Shown here piece after piece: positions 1 through 9,148 of a DNA stretch of 19,129 bases. The number at the start of each line of letters is the position of its first letter. Within the stretch, counting starts at the first letter, position 1. The notes beneath the pieces are model-generated. The model worked only from the letters and a program-made list of their open reading frames with translations. It did not search any database and was not told the DNA's origin. Both the position numbers and the translations under genes were made by a program. The stretch is from assembly GCA_016935595.1 (NCBI GenBank), contig JAFGQQ010000171.1:1-19129 (forward strand). Direction: 5' to 3'. The stretch comes from Bacteroidales bacterium (GTDB lineage: Bacteria; Bacteroidota; Bacteroidia; Bacteroidales; UBA10428).

Positions 1-345
1 CTTTTGTTCGTATTTTGCCCGAAGTTCTTCTATTAAAACATCTGCTCTATATCGTTTTTTTGAATCTTTATTATCAATTAACGGATCGTTAAATGCTCCG
101 ACATGACCCGAGGCTTCCCATGTTGTTGGATGCATAAAAATTGCAGCATCAATCCCAACAATATTTTCATGCAATAAGACCATTGAATCCCACCAGTATT
201 TTTTTATATTGTTTTTTAATTCGGTTCCGTTCTGGCCATAATCGTAAACAGCGCTTAAACCATCGTAAATTTCGCTTGAAGGGAAAATGAATCCATATTC
301 TTTTGCATGGGCAATGATCTTCTTAAATAATTCTTCCTGGTTCAT
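1..345 (-). CDS. glyQS: Glycyl-tRNA synthetase, N-terminal part (cut by window edge)
   Basis: This class II aminoacyl-tRNA synthetase charges tRNA-Gly in the cytoplasm. The first 115 codons are visible, read from ATG at 345 down to the window edge, and the rest lies outside. The translated N-terminus carries the signature blocks of the single-chain (alpha2) Gly[17 protein letters not shown] near residues 24-38, a [18 protein letters not shown] block near residues 65-82, and [18 protein letters not shown] just after it. These segments are nearly invariant in Bacteroidota GlyRS, so the identification is firm. The ATG start fits the family's usual N-terminus. A TTTG-N20-TAAGTTTA promoter candidate lies 30 to 61 bases upstream. 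The neighbouring CDF gene is on the same strand but about 115 bases away, so separate transcription is likely. Confidence 0.96.
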   Translation of the reverse strand, partial: MNQEELFKKIIAHAKEYGFIFPSSEIYDGLSAVYDYGQNGTELKNNIKKYWWDSMVLLHENIVGIDAAIFMHPTTWEASGHVGAFNDPLIDNKDSKKRYRADVLIEELRAKYEQK

Positions 346-374
346 ATATTGACATTCTATTAAATTAATAATAT

Positions 375-406
375 TAAACTTAGCAATCTTCGTTAAGAAC
401 TTCAAA
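375..406 (-). promoter_or_regulatory. Candidate Bacteroidota promoter for glyQS
   Basis: On the minus strand a TTTG (403-406) is followed after 20 bases by TAAGTTTA (375-382). This matches seven of eight positions of the Bacteroidota -7 element TAnnTTTG, with a -33 TTTG at normal spacing. It ends 29 bases before the glyQS ATG. The assignment is by motif only. Confidence 0.45.
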
Positions 407-450
407 TGAGCCAAATTCACCTTCGCATTAAGCTTCGGTGGACAAGGCGT
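380..450 (-). pseudogene. Possible remnant of a GIY-YIG-type ORF tail (dispersed sequence)
   Basis: The minus strand encodes a short tail, [15 protein letters not shown] followed by TAA, preceded by a CTTGTCCACCGAAGCTT-type stretch. From memory, near-identical [11 protein letters not shown] tails end many short GIY-YIG nuclease-like ORFs in Bacteroidota genomes, usually next to the same GGTGGACAAGGCG-type sequence. No nuclease domain is present here, because the CDF gene begins at once upstream. The glyQS promoter candidate overlaps this stretch. The link rests on recall, not on a search. Confidence 0.35.
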
Positions 451-459
451 AAAAATAAA

Positions 460-1371
460 TTAAAATGTTTTATTTATCAAATCTTTGTTATCGCAGCAAT
501 TAAAACCAAATTGAATGGTAACATGATTAATATTATATTTTTCATACAGCATTTTTTCAACTTGTATCCTAATTTGTTCAATTTCTGAAAGTTTATAATC
601 CTTATTCAATTCAATATGACACTCAAAATGAACCTGCTTGTCATCTAAATTCCACGCATGAATATGGTGAATATTAGAAATTTCGGTTATAGCATTAACG
701 TCCCTGGTAAGCTGGTTTAAATTTAAATCTGCCGGAGTTGATTGCATTAAAATATTAACCGACTCTTTTAAAATTTGCCAGGTTTCTTTAATAATATATA
801 AACCGATTAAAACAGTAATTAACGGATCAATCCAGTATAACTTATAATAATGAATTAAAATCCCGCCAATAATCACTGCTATTGAAGAGAATGTATCACC
901 TAACAAATGCAAATAAGCTGCTTTAATATTTAAATTTTTATGGGAATCTTTATGCAATAATAAAACAGACAACAGGTTTGCCAATAAACCAATTAATGCG
1001 ACAATGAACATTAGTTTTCCTTCAATTTCTTCAGGATGAATGAATCTTTCATAAGCTTCAATAAATAAATAAATTGAAATAACTATCAATACAATTGCAT
1101 TCAATAAAGCGGCAAGTATTTCTATTCGCTTATAGCCAAAAGTTTTTTTAAAATTGGAACTTTTCCTGCCCACACGGTTTGCAATAAAAGCTATGAAAAC
1201 CGCAATTCCATCGCTAAAATTATGCAGTGCATCGGAAATTAAAGAAAGGCTGTTTGATAAAATACCTCCAATAACTTCAGCAATTGTGATGATAAAATTT
1301 AATAAAGTCGCCCATAACAGCTTTCTACCTGATATTCCATTTTCATGACTATGCGAGTGATCGTGAGACAT
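460..1371 (-). CDS. Cation diffusion facilitator (zinc/cobalt/cadmium-type metal:proton antiporter)
   Basis: This 303-residue inner-membrane metal exporter belongs to the CDF/CzcD-ZitB family and exchanges cytoplasmic divalent metal for protons. A His-rich N-terminus (MSHDHSHSHENG) precedes about six hydrophobic segments. The paired metal-site motifs are visible as H50-x3-D54 in the second membrane segment and H155-x3-D159 in the fifth. This HD-HD pattern is typical of zinc-preferring members. A cytoplasmic C-terminal domain of roughly 90 residues follows, containing IHHIHAW as is usual for the family's dimerisation domain. The gene is divergent from a metal permease with an HMA domain. A palindrome lies in the shared 128-base intergenic region, so joint metal-responsive control is likely. 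The substrate (Zn versus Co, Cd, Fe) is inferred from the motif only. Confidence 0.94.
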   Translation of the reverse strand: MSHDHSHSHENGISGRKLLWATLLNFIITIAEVIGGILSNSLSLISDALHNFSDGIAVFIAFIANRVGRKSSNFKKTFGYKRIEILAALLNAIVLIVISIYLFIEAYERFIHPEEIEGKLMFIVALIGLLANLLSVLLLHKDSHKNLNIKAAYLHLLGDTFSSIAVIIGGILIHYYKLYWIDPLITVLIGLYIIKETWQILKESVNILMQSTPADLNLNQLTRDVNAITEISNIHHIHAWNLDDKQVHFECHIELNKDYKLSEIEQIRIQVEKMLYEKYNINHVTIQFGFNCCDNKDLINKTF

Positions 1372-1406
1372 ACTTTTTTAGACTTCTATTAATGAATAAT
1401 TTATGA

Positions 1407-1424
1407 TAACAAATTTAATTGTTA
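1407..1424. promoter_or_regulatory. 18-bp inverted repeat, candidate metalloregulator operator
   Basis: TAACAA-ATTTAA-TTGTTA has six-base arms that are exact reverse complements. It lies between the divergent CDF and permease genes. On the minus strand it contains TAAATTTG (1410-1417), a perfect TAnnTTTG -7 element, 38 bases before the CDF start codon. Binding here would block CDF transcription. No regulator gene is visible nearby. Confidence 0.5.
1410..1417 (-). promoter_or_regulatory. Candidate -7 element for the CDF gene
   Basis: The minus strand reads TAAATTTG, an exact match to the Bacteroidota TAnnTTTG element, 38 bases upstream of the ATG. No convincing -33 TTG is seen at the normal distance. 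The site sits inside the palindrome at 1407-1424. Confidence 0.35.
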
Positions 1425-1499
1425 CAAATATTAAAACATATGGTAATAATAATTGTTTAAGTTTTAGTAAGTAATATAAATCTGTTTCAGGTTGTAATA

Positions 1500-2780
1500 A
1501 TGGAATTTATAAATCAATATATTTTGGATTTCATAGGCATTATAAATGAAATGTCTCCTTACTTAATGCTGGGTTTTTTATTTGCCGGTATTTTACATGT
1601 ATTCTTTCCACAACAAAAAGTTAATAAATATTTAGGAAAAAATAATTTTTTATCTGTTATGAATGCAGCATTAATTGGTGTTCCTTTGCCTTTATGCTCA
1701 TGTGGAGTAATACCAACAGGCATTTCATTTTATAAAAATGGTGCTTCAAAGGGTTCGTCAGTTTCTTTTTTAATAAGCACACCACAAACCGGTATTGATT
1801 CAATTTTAGTGACCTATTCTTTGTTAGGATTGCCATTTGCGTTATTACGCCCTGTAATAGCTTTTATTACAGGAATAACCGGGGGATTATTTACAAATAT
1901 TTTTGATAAAAAAAATAAAACTTCATTAAACAAACCTGCAATTAATACACCAAATGTTGAGCGAAAAACAAAACATAATAAATTTATAGCCCTGCTGCAT
2001 TATGCATTTATTGAATTCTTAAGTGATATTGCGAAATGGCTCGTTATAGGGATAATAATAGCAGCTACAATTTCCGTGATTATTCCGGATAATTTTTTCA
2101 CTTCCACTTTTAAAAATGAATTTTTAAATATGTTGTTGATTTTAGCTGCTTCAATACCGGTTTATATTTGTGCTACTGCTTCAGTGCCGATTGCTGCCGT
2201 ATTAATGTTAAAAGGCCTTTCTCCTGGTGCTGCACTGGTTTTACTAATGGCCGGACCTGCAACTAATATAGCCACATTAACAGTGATTGGAAAAACACTT
2301 GGTAAAAAAACCTTAATTACCTATTTAATTTCAATTATTTCAGGAGCTTTATTTTTTGGAATTTTAATCAATACTATTCTTCCTGCAAGCTGGTTCGATC
2401 TTTCAATCCATTCAGGAATGGCTGAACATCATTCACATGAAATATTACCTTCCTGGTTAAAAATAAGTTCCAGCATAATATTAGGCAGTTTAATTATATA
2501 TAGTTTTATAAATCAATATATTAAAAAACAAAAAGAAAAATCGATCCTGCAAACTCAAAATGGTTTAAATATGAAATTTAAAGAATTTATTATTGAAGGC
2601 ATGACATGTAATCATTGCAAAAGCACAGTTGAAAATGGTCTATCGAACTTAGATGGAGTAGATGAAGCTTTTGTGGATTTATCAAGTAAAAAAGTTAAAC
2701 TGGCAGGTGAAAATATTGATGCTGAAAAAGTAAAAAATACAGTTCAACAACTAGGATATGTATTTAAAGGAGAAGTATGA
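1500..2780 (+). CDS. SO_0444-type Cu/Zn efflux permease with C-terminal HMA domain
   Basis: This 426-residue membrane permease belongs to the DUF318/YraQ/ArsP superfamily, in the subgroup annotated as SO_0444-family Cu/Zn efflux transporters. The membrane part (residues about 1-345) has around eight to ten hydrophobic segments. It carries the CSCG motif (C66, C68) after PLPL and the repeated small-residue helix PATNIATLTV that marks the superfamily. A His-containing loop (AEHHSHE) follows. The last 69 residues, from about M358, form a heavy-metal-associated domain with the metal-binding GMTCNHC motif (C370, C373). It probably passes metal to the pore or senses it. The gene is divergent from a CDF exporter across a 128-base region with a palindrome. 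It ends with TGA 20 bases from the convergent cysS end. The efflux role and exact metal are inferred from the family and the neighbour. Confidence 0.9.
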   Translation: MEFINQYILDFIGIINEMSPYLMLGFLFAGILHVFFPQQKVNKYLGKNNFLSVMNAALIGVPLPLCSCGVIPTGISFYKNGASKGSSVSFLISTPQTGIDSILVTYSLLGLPFALLRPVIAFITGITGGLFTNIFDKKNKTSLNKPAINTPNVERKTKHNKFIALLHYAFIEFLSDIAKWLVIGIIIAATISVIIPDNFFTSTFKNEFLNMLLILAASIPVYICATASVPIAAVLMLKGLSPGAALVLLMAGPATNIATLTVIGKTLGKKTLITYLISIISGALFFGILINTILPASWFDLSIHSGMAEHHSHEILPSWLKISSSIILGSLIIYSFINQYIKKQKEKSILQTQNGLNMKFKEFIIEGMTCNHCKSTVENGLSNLDGVDEAFVDLSSKKVKLAGENIDAEKVKNTVQQLGYVFKGEV

Positions 2781-2800
2781 AATGAATGATAAAAAATACT

Positions 2801-4273
2801 TCAATCTATCTCCCAATCAGCCCCGTCTTTCGTATCCTTTAGATTAATTCCTATTTCTTTCAGTTTATTGCGTATTATATCAGATGTGGTAAAGTCCTTA
2901 TTTTTCCTGGCATCCTGCCTAAGATTAATAATGGCTTCCATTAATTTATTAACCAGTTCCGATTTCGCTGTAGAATCAGATTCCTTATTGATACCTAAAA
3001 TATTATATACAATTGTATGATAAAATTTTTTAAGATTTTCTAAATCTTTCTTACTAATAGTTTCTTTACCCTCAAAAACCTGGTTAATTAACCTTACTCC
3101 ATCAAATAAATGAGCTATTGCAATAGGTGTATTTAAATCATCAAGCAAAGCTGCGTAAGTTTTTTCCTCAATTTCATTAAAATTAACAGTTGATTGACCG
3201 GATGGATTTATTTTATCTATTGTTTCAATTGCATTTATTAATCTTGCAAAACCCTTTTCTGCAGCCTTTAATGCTTCGTTTGAAAAATCGAGTGTGCTGC
3301 GGTAATGTGCCTGAAGAATAAAAAATTTTATTGTCATTGGAGAATAAGCTTGTTCCAGGCCTTTGTGATTTCCTGAAAACAGTTCACTTAAAGTAATAAA
3401 ATTATTTAATGACCTGGCCATTTTTTGACCACCAATTGTTATCATATTATTATGCATCCAGTATTTAACATGCTCTGTACCATTCGCTGCAACCGACTGG
3501 GCAATTTCACATTCGTGGTGTGGAAATAGCAAATCCATTCCACCACCGTGAATATCAAATGTTTTACCAAGATATTTTGTTCCCATTGCCGAACATTCCA
3601 GGTGCCAACCGGGAAATCCGTTACTCCATTCCGATGGCCATTGCATTAAATGTTCAGGCCCAGCTTTTTTCCAAAGTGCAAAATCCAATGGGCTTTTCTT
3701 TTCTTCTTTACCTTCCAGCTCTCTTGTGTTGCTTAAAAGCTCATCAATCTTACGTCCTGAAAGCTTTCCATAATCATTTTTTTTACTATATTTTTCGACA
3801 TCAAAATATACAGATCCATTCACTTCGTATGCATATCCTTTCTTGATAATTTTTTTAATCATTTGTTGTTGTTCTATAATATGCCCAGATGCCTGAGGTT
3901 CAATACTTGGCGGTAAAATATTTAATTGCTCCATTGCCTTCCGGAAAGCATTCATATAAAACTGGACCAGTTCCATTGGTTCGAGCTTCTCGAGTTTTGC
4001 CTTTTTTTGTATCCTGTCTTCTCCTTCTCCTGAAACTTCATCTTCCAAATGCCCAACATCAGTAATATTTCTCACGTATCTTACTTTATAACCCAAATAA
4101 TTTAAAAAACGAAATAATACATCGAAAGTAATTACACCCCTGGCATGACCTAAATGAGGCTCACTGTAAACAGTTGGTCCGCAAACATATAATCCTACAA
4201 ACGGAGGTTTTATAGGCTTGAATAATTCTTTTTGCCTGGTTAATGTATTATAGATATACAAATCTTTTCCCAT
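2801..4273 (-). CDS. cysS: Cysteinyl-tRNA synthetase
   Basis: This class I aminoacyl-tRNA synthetase ligates cysteine to tRNA-Cys. Its 490 residues are normal for the family. The HIGH signature is present as HLGH (residues 40-43), preceded by the zinc ligand C31 in VCGPTVY. The KMSKS loop appears as KMARS (284-288). Further zinc-site residues lie in the WHLECSAM and FPHHECE blocks. The C-terminal helical DALR-like region ends in [12 protein letters not shown], the expected CysRS tail. ATG at 4273 is the natural start. A TAAATTTG element lies 19 bases upstream. It is convergent with the permease gene and divergent from ldhA, so it is probably a single-gene unit. Confidence 0.98.
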   Translation of the reverse strand: MGKDLYIYNTLTRQKELFKPIKPPFVGLYVCGPTVYSEPHLGHARGVITFDVLFRFLNYLGYKVRYVRNITDVGHLEDEVSGEGEDRIQKKAKLEKLEPMELVQFYMNAFRKAMEQLNILPPSIEPQASGHIIEQQQMIKKIIKKGYAYEVNGSVYFDVEKYSKKNDYGKLSGRKIDELLSNTRELEGKEEKKSPLDFALWKKAGPEHLMQWPSEWSNGFPGWHLECSAMGTKYLGKTFDIHGGGMDLLFPHHECEIAQSVAANGTEHVKYWMHNNMITIGGQKMARSLNNFITLSELFSGNHKGLEQAYSPMTIKFFILQAHYRSTLDFSNEALKAAEKGFARLINAIETIDKINPSGQSTVNFNEIEEKTYAALLDDLNTPIAIAHLFDGVRLINQVFEGKETISKKDLENLKKFYHTIVYNILGINKESDSTAKSELVNKLMEAIINLRQDARKNKDFTTSDIIRNKLKEIGINLKDTKDGADWEID

Positions 4274-4292
4274 TATATAAATTTTTACGCCG

Positions 4293-4300
4293 CAAATTTA
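4293..4300 (-). promoter_or_regulatory. Candidate -7 element for cysS
   Basis: The minus strand reads TAAATTTG, an exact TAnnTTTG match, 19 bases before the cysS ATG, which implies a very short leader. A clear -33 TTG is not seen. Confidence 0.4.
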
Positions 4301-4391
4301 AGAATATTTAATTAACGATAAATTATTCCTGATTCTTTGAAAATAATGCTTCATATAAATCAATAATACATATACCTGTTAATTTGAACAA

Positions 4392-4419
4392 TTGTATTAC
4401 AATAAATGTCTTATATTTA
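4392..4419 (+). promoter_or_regulatory. Candidate promoter for ldhA
   Basis: TTG (4392-4394) is followed after 17 bases by TATATTTA (4412-4419), seven of eight matches to TAnnTTTG. It ends 18 bases before the ldhA ATG. The rest of the 164-base intergenic region between cysS and ldhA is AT-rich, with no other recognised element. Confidence 0.4.
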
Positions 4420-4437
4420 TATTAAAAACAAATAATT

Positions 4438-5451
4438 ATGACAACAAAAATTGCATTTTTCGACACAAAACCATATGATTCCGAAATGTTTAATCAATTG
4501 AACAAAAAATTCCATTTCGAAATTACCTATTTTAAATACCACCTAACTGAAGATAATGTTATTCTGGCAAAAGGATTTGACGTAGTAGTGGTATTTGTAA
4601 ATGATATAATAAGTAAAAAAATAATTGAAAAACTCTATGAATTTGGTACAAGACTAATTGCTCTTCGAAGCGCCGGTTTTAATAATGTTGATCTAAAAGC
4701 CGCATTAGGAAAAATTAAAGTTGTAAGGGTTCCTGCTTATTCGCCAAATGCTATTGCCGAACATACTGTTGCTTTAATGCTTACACTAAACCGTAAAATC
4801 CACCGGGCGTATTTCAGGACAAGGGATACAAACTTTTCTTTGCATGGACTACTGGGATTTGATATGTATCAAAAAACTGCCGGAATAATTGGCACAGGGA
4901 AAATAGGCAAAGCATTAATAACCATTTTAAAAGGTTTTGAGATGAATGTTATTGCCTATGATGTTTATCCCGATAATAATTTTGCAAAAAAAACCGGTAT
5001 TCAATATGTTGAATTGGATGAATTATTCAGAAAATCAGATATTATTTCTCTCAATTGTCCACTAACAAAAGAAACTGAATATATTATTAATAAAGAAAGC
5101 ATAAAAAAGATGAAACATGGTGTTATGTTAATCAATACAGGAAGAGGAAAATTAATTAATACTTTTGAATTGATCCAGGGATTAAAATCAGGAAAAATAG
5201 GCTATGCCGGACTTGATGTTTACGAAGAAGAAAGCGAATACTTTTTTGAAGATCTTTCTGACAGGGTATTAACCGACGATATTCTGGCCAGACTTCTTTC
5301 GTTTAATAATGTTATAATTACATCACACCAGGGATTTTTTACCAAAGAAGCCATGACTAATATTGCAGAAACAACTTTGCAAAATATAAAAGATTACATA
5401 AATGGAAATAAATTAATAAATGAAGTATGTTATAAATGCGAGAATAAATAA
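4438..5451 (+). CDS. ldhA: D-lactate dehydrogenase, LdhA type
   Basis: This 337-residue NAD-dependent D-2-hydroxyacid dehydrogenase reduces pyruvate to D-lactate and reoxidises NADH in fermentation. The N-terminal catalytic domain includes ALRSAGFNNVDL and VRVPAYSPNAIAEH, both diagnostic for the LdhA branch. The Rossmann motif G152-T-G154-x2-G157 follows in IIGTGKIG. Catalytic residues are in place: R236 in NTGRG, a glutamate at 263-265 in DVYEEE, and H297 in SHQGF. The FFEDLSDRV segment and its position also match E. coli LdhA closely. ATG at 4438 gives the usual N-terminus. The gene is divergent from cysS and is followed on the same strand by rnr after about 70 bases, with a separate promoter candidate between them. 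Another 2-hydroxyacid could be the substrate, but LdhA is the best fit. Confidence 0.93.
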   Translation: MTTKIAFFDTKPYDSEMFNQLNKKFHFEITYFKYHLTEDNVILAKGFDVVVVFVNDIISKKIIEKLYEFGTRLIALRSAGFNNVDLKAALGKIKVVRVPAYSPNAIAEHTVALMLTLNRKIHRAYFRTRDTNFSLHGLLGFDMYQKTAGIIGTGKIGKALITILKGFEMNVIAYDVYPDNNFAKKTGIQYVELDELFRKSDIISLNCPLTKETEYIINKESIKKMKHGVMLINTGRGKLINTFELIQGLKSGKIGYAGLDVYEEESEYFFEDLSDRVLTDDILARLLSFNNVIITSHQGFFTKEAMTNIAETTLQNIKDYINGNKLINEVCYKCENK

Positions 5452-5494
5452 AAATATCCGCTTTTCAAAGTTACAGGTTATTCAAAAAATTTGT

Positions 5495-5502
5495 TACCTT
5501 GC
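5495..5502 (+). promoter_or_regulatory. Weak candidate -7 element for rnr
   Basis: TACCTTGC resembles the common Bacteroidota element TAnnTTTG with one T missing. It ends 17 bases before the preferred rnr start ATG at 5520. The more distant in-frame TTG at 5499 falls inside this element, which argues against TTG as the start. Confidence 0.3.
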
Positions 5503-5519
5503 AGCTTTATTTTTATGGT

Positions 5520-7691
5520 ATGGCTAAAAAGTCGAACAGAAAAAAGAATACCAGATTGCAAAGCAATAAAAAGATGCTTATTAATAAAGTAATGGGCATT
5601 TTTTCCAATAATCCAACCCAACCATTTAATTATAAACAAGTTGCTAAAAGATTAGAAATTAAAAGTACCGGTAATAAACAACTTGTTTCTGAATGACTAG
5701 TACTTTTAGCTTCGCGCGGAAGTATCACAGAAATTTCCAGGGGTAAATACAGCTTAAGCTCAAAAACAGGGGCAATTATTGGAAAAGTTGATCTGGCTAA
5801 AGCCGGTTATGCATATGTTATTCCTGAAGATGCAGGAGAACATGTTTTTGTATCACAAAAAAATTTAAATCATGCCCTTGACGGTGATATTGTTAAAGTG
5901 TGTTGTTTTGCACGAAGGAAAAATAACAGGCTGGAGGGAGAAGTAATTGAAATTCTTCACAGAGCTAAGACTAATTTCGTTGGAATAATTGAAATTTCAA
6001 AAAATTTTGCATTTCTTATACCCGATTCAAAAACCTCATTTGACCTGTTTATTCCACTTGAAAAACTTAATGGCGCTAAAAACGGGGAAAAAGTTATAGC
6101 ACAAATAACCGATTGGCCGAAAAACGCAAAAAATCCTTTTGCTGAAGTTATAGAAATTTTAGGTAAACCTGGTGAACATGAAGTTGAGATTCATGCAATT
6201 TTAGCAGAATATGGCTTGCCTTCAGAATTTTCTGAAGAGGTTGAAAATGCCACCAATAATATTGCTGAAAAAATATCCGGAGAAGAAATTAAAAAACGTC
6301 GTGACTTTCGAAATATCAATACTTTTACTATTGACCCTATTGACGCAAAAGATTTTGATGATGCTTTGTCAATAAAAAAGCTTGAAAACGGGAATTGGGA
6401 AATAGGTATACATATTGCTGATGTAACCCATTATGTAAAGCCTAAAACCATTTTGGATCAGGAAGCGCTTGAAAGAGGAACTTCGGTTTATTTAGTCGAC
6501 AGGGTAGTGCCGATGTTACCTGAAAAACTCTCGAACTACATATGTTCTCTCCGACCAAATGAAGAAAAACTTTGTTATTCGGTAGTTTTTGAAATGAATA
6601 ACCATGCAGGAATTATTGATCAATGGTTTGGCCGTACTATTATAAAATCAAACAGAAGATTTACGTACGAGGAAGTGCAGGAAATTATTGAAGCCGGTGA
6701 AGGTGATTTTAAAAATGAAATATTAAAACTTCATGAATTAGCCCAGATTCTGAGAAATAAAAGATATGAAAACGGATCGATTGCTTTTGAAAAATTAGAA
6801 GTAAAATTTAATATTGACGAATTTGGAAAACCTTTAAGCGTATTTTATAAAGAGCATAAGGAATCGAACCAGCTAATTGAAGAATTTATGCTGCTTGCCA
6901 ATAAAAGAGTAGCAGAATTGATAGGCAAACCTAAAGAAGGAAAGGATATAAAAACTTTTGTTTACCGGGTGCATGACCAGCCAAACCAGGAAAAGCTGGA
7001 ATCGTTCAATAAATTTATTAAAAAATTCGGATACAACATTAAAATGAGTAACAAAAAAAATATTTCCGAATCGATGAACAAACTGTTGGAAGATGTACGC
7101 GGAAGAAAAGAACAAAATTTAATTGAAACCCTCGCTGTCAGAGCTATGGCAAAAGCCGAATATTCAACTATAAATATTGGTCACTATGGATTATCGTTCG
7201 ATTATTATACTCACTTTACATCTCCAATAAGACGATATCCGGATATATTAGTACACAGACTTTTAGATTGTTACTGTAAAGGAGAAAAATCCAAGAACAA
7301 GGACAGATACGAAGAAATGTGTAAACAATCATCCGACATGGAAAAATTAGCCATCGAAGCCGAAAGAGTGTCTATTAAATACAAACAGGTTGAATTTATG
7401 CAGGATAAAATTGGCGAGAAATTTACAGGTATTATTTCAGGAGTTACAGACTGGGGCCTATTTGTTGAAATTGAAGAAAATAAATGTGAAGGTTTAGTCT
7501 CTATACGTGATCTGGATGATGATTTTTACGAACTGGATGAGGATAATTATTGTTTAACAGGACGTTATAATGACAAAAAATATCAATTGGGCGATCCGGT
7601 GAAAGTTGAGGTGATAAGAACAGATTTATCGAAAAGGCATATTGATTTCAGGTTAGTTGAAGAATCGGATGAAGAAGAAGAGAATATTTAA
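5520..7691 (+). pseudogene. rnr: Ribonuclease R interrupted by one in-frame TGA codon
   Basis: RNase R is a processive 3'-to-5' exoribonuclease that degrades structured RNA. Reading from ATG 5520 gives a 723-codon frame, a normal family length, except that codon 59 (5694-5696) is TGA. The part before it is the basic tail and helix-turn-helix-like domain (NYKQVAKRLEI). The same frame continues without any shift into the cold-shock domains (GAIIGKVDLAKAGYAYV onward). Next comes the RNB catalytic domain with TIDPIDAKDFDD (D272, D278, D280, D281) and the YTHFTSPIRRYPD block. A C-terminal S1 domain starts near residue 632. No ATG restart lies soon after the stop; GTG at 5898 would lose the first cold-shock domain. 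The gene is either a recent nonsense pseudogene, a readthrough case or a sequence error. The remaining frame shows no other decay. vanZ overlaps its end. Confidence 0.9.
5694..5696 (+). other. In-frame TGA stop within rnr, context TGACTAG
   Basis: A single TGA separates two parts of the same rnr reading frame. The codons around it read LVSE-stop-LVLLASRG. A one-base change from TTA (Leu), GGA, CGA, AGA or TGG would restore a sense codon. TGA followed by C is a leaky stop context in bacteria. The permease at 1500-2780 ends in TGA, so the organism does not seem to recode TGA generally. Confidence 0.85.
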
Positions 7692-8073
7692 ACTTACAGG
7701 TTATCTTTTCTGGTTTTGGGCAATATTGATAATAGTATTATCTGTTATCCCCTATCAAAATAAGTTAACGGAAACAACACGGGAAGGCAGCATAAGATTT
7801 GATTACCTTGAACACCTTATCATTTTTTTCCTATTAAGCATTCTGTTTGTGTTTTGGAAAAGAAAAAATTTAAAAATATTTAATCTCTTGTTTTTAATTT
7901 ATTTAATATCAGGCCTTTTGTTTGCTTCATTCATGGAAATCGTTCAACTTTATATTCCTAACCGAACTTTTAATTTGATTGACATGGCATATAATTCTGC
8001 CGGAATCATAATGGGTTTGTTTATTTCTTTTATTTTTTTAAGAAAAAAACAGATCAAAAATATTTTCTTTTAA
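7669..8073 (+). CDS. VanZ-family membrane protein
   Basis: This 134-residue integral membrane protein has about four hydrophobic segments. It shows VanZ-like features: a first helix ending in SVIPY, a short polar stretch with [10 protein letters not shown], and the C-terminal helix pair around [24 protein letters not shown]. The E-Q-x-x-I-P-x-R-x-F/N-x-x-D-x-x-x-N pattern is typical of the family. VanZ of the vancomycin cluster gives low-level teicoplanin resistance, but the role of most homologues is unknown. I chose ATG 7669, which gives MKKKRIFKL, over TTG 7657. The gene overlaps the rnr 3' end by 23 bases, so the two are probably cotranscribed. Its last 20 bases overlap the end of the convergent acr3 gene. 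Confidence 0.85.
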   Translation: MKKKRIFKLTGYLFWFWAILIIVLSVIPYQNKLTETTREGSIRFDYLEHLIIFFLLSILFVFWKRKNLKIFNLLFLIYLISGLLFASFMEIVQLYIPNRTFNLIDMAYNSAGIIMGLFISFIFLRKKQIKNIFF

Positions 8074-9124
8074 ACCAAAACGCAACATTTACTAATCCAA
8101 TCATTACCGGAACTTCAACTAAAGGGCCGATTACAGCAGCAAAAGCCTCACCTGAATTCATACCAAAAATAGCAATAGCAACAGCAATAGCTAATTCAAA
8201 ATTATTACTTGCATCTGTAAAAGATAAGGTTGTAGATTGTTCATAATTAGCACCAACCTTTTTACTCATTATAAAGGAAAGTATAAACATTATAACAAAA
8301 TATATGAGTAATGGAATTGCTATTAATACAACATCTAAAGGAATTTTAATAATATATTCACCTTTAAGCGAAAACATAACAATTATTGTAAAAAGTAAGG
8401 CAATAAGGGTTAATGGGCTTATTTTAGGTATAAATCTTCTATGATACCAATCTTTAGATTTCACCCTGACAAGAATAAAACGGGTTAAAAATCCTGCTAT
8501 AAAAGGAATCCCAAGATATATAAAAACACTTTCTGCAATTTGGCCAATAGTAATATTCTCTACAGCATCATTTGTTGGTACGCCAAACCATCCTGGTAAG
8601 ATAGCTATAAAAAAGTAGGCATAAATTGAAAAGAACACTACCTGGAAAATAGAATTAAATGCGACCAATCCGGCTGCATATTGGGTATCGCCTTTTGCCA
8701 GGTCGTTCCAAACTATTACCATAGCAATACAACGTGCAAGCCCTATCAGAATTATACCATACATATAGGGTAAATTGGCATTGTCTTCGCCCGGGAATAG
8801 CTTGAAAAATAATATTCCAAGTACAAACATTAAAACAGGGCCGATTATCCAGTTTTGAACCAGTGATAATGAAAGTATCTTGTAGTTTTTAAATACATCC
8901 CCAAGTTCCTCGTATTTGACCTTTGCCAAAGGTGGGTACATCATTAATATTAATCCAATAGCAATAGGTATATTTGTAGTACTTTCGGGAGATGATTTTA
9001 ATGAATCCCAAAATTGTGCAATAGCAGGGAAGAAATAACCTGATAACACCCCAATTGCCATAGCAAGAAATATCCATAACGTTAAATATCGGTCTAAAAA
9101 TTTAAGTCTGGGTTTTGACGGCAT
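8054..9124 (-). CDS. acr3: ACR3-family arsenite efflux transporter
   Basis: This 356-residue inner-membrane carrier exports arsenite, the product of arsenate reduction. It has about ten hydrophobic segments. Family hallmarks are [14 protein letters not shown] near residues 61-74, [10 protein letters not shown] near 91-100, and [16 protein letters not shown], which carries the essential cysteine (C132). [17 protein letters not shown] and the conserved glutamate in [12 protein letters not shown] lie near the C-terminus. The length and the absence of extra domains are normal. It is the last gene of arsC-arsM-acr3, 24 bases behind arsM. Its final 20 bases overlap the end of the convergent vanZ gene. 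All key residues look intact, unlike arsM and arsR upstream. Confidence 0.96.
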   Translation of the reverse strand: MPSKPRLKFLDRYLTLWIFLAMAIGVLSGYFFPAIAQFWDSLKSSPESTTNIPIAIGLILMMYPPLAKVKYEELGDVFKNYKILSLSLVQNWIIGPVLMFVLGILFFKLFPGEDNANLPYMYGIILIGLARCIAMVIVWNDLAKGDTQYAAGLVAFNSIFQVVFFSIYAYFFIAILPGWFGVPTNDAVENITIGQIAESVFIYLGIPFIAGFLTRFILVRVKSKDWYHRRFIPKISPLTLIALLFTIIVMFSLKGEYIIKIPLDVVLIAIPLLIYFVIMFILSFIMSKKVGANYEQSTTLSFTDASNNFELAIAVAIAIFGMNSGEAFAAVIGPLVEVPVMIGLVNVAFWFKRKYF

Positions 9125-9148
9125 GTTATTATTTTTTTTATGATTAAC

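Noticed and set aside
2781..2800. Bidirectional terminator between the convergent permease and cysS genes
   Set aside because: The 20-base gap has no GC-rich stem followed by a T-run.
5499..5519. TTG start seven codons upstream for rnr
   Set aside because: It falls inside the probable -7 element, and ATG 5520 gives the usual basic MAKK start.
5694..5696. TGA as selenocysteine or a reassigned codon
   Set aside because: No selenocysteine is expected in RNase R, no SECIS-like hairpin was recognised, and another gene in the window terminates with TGA.
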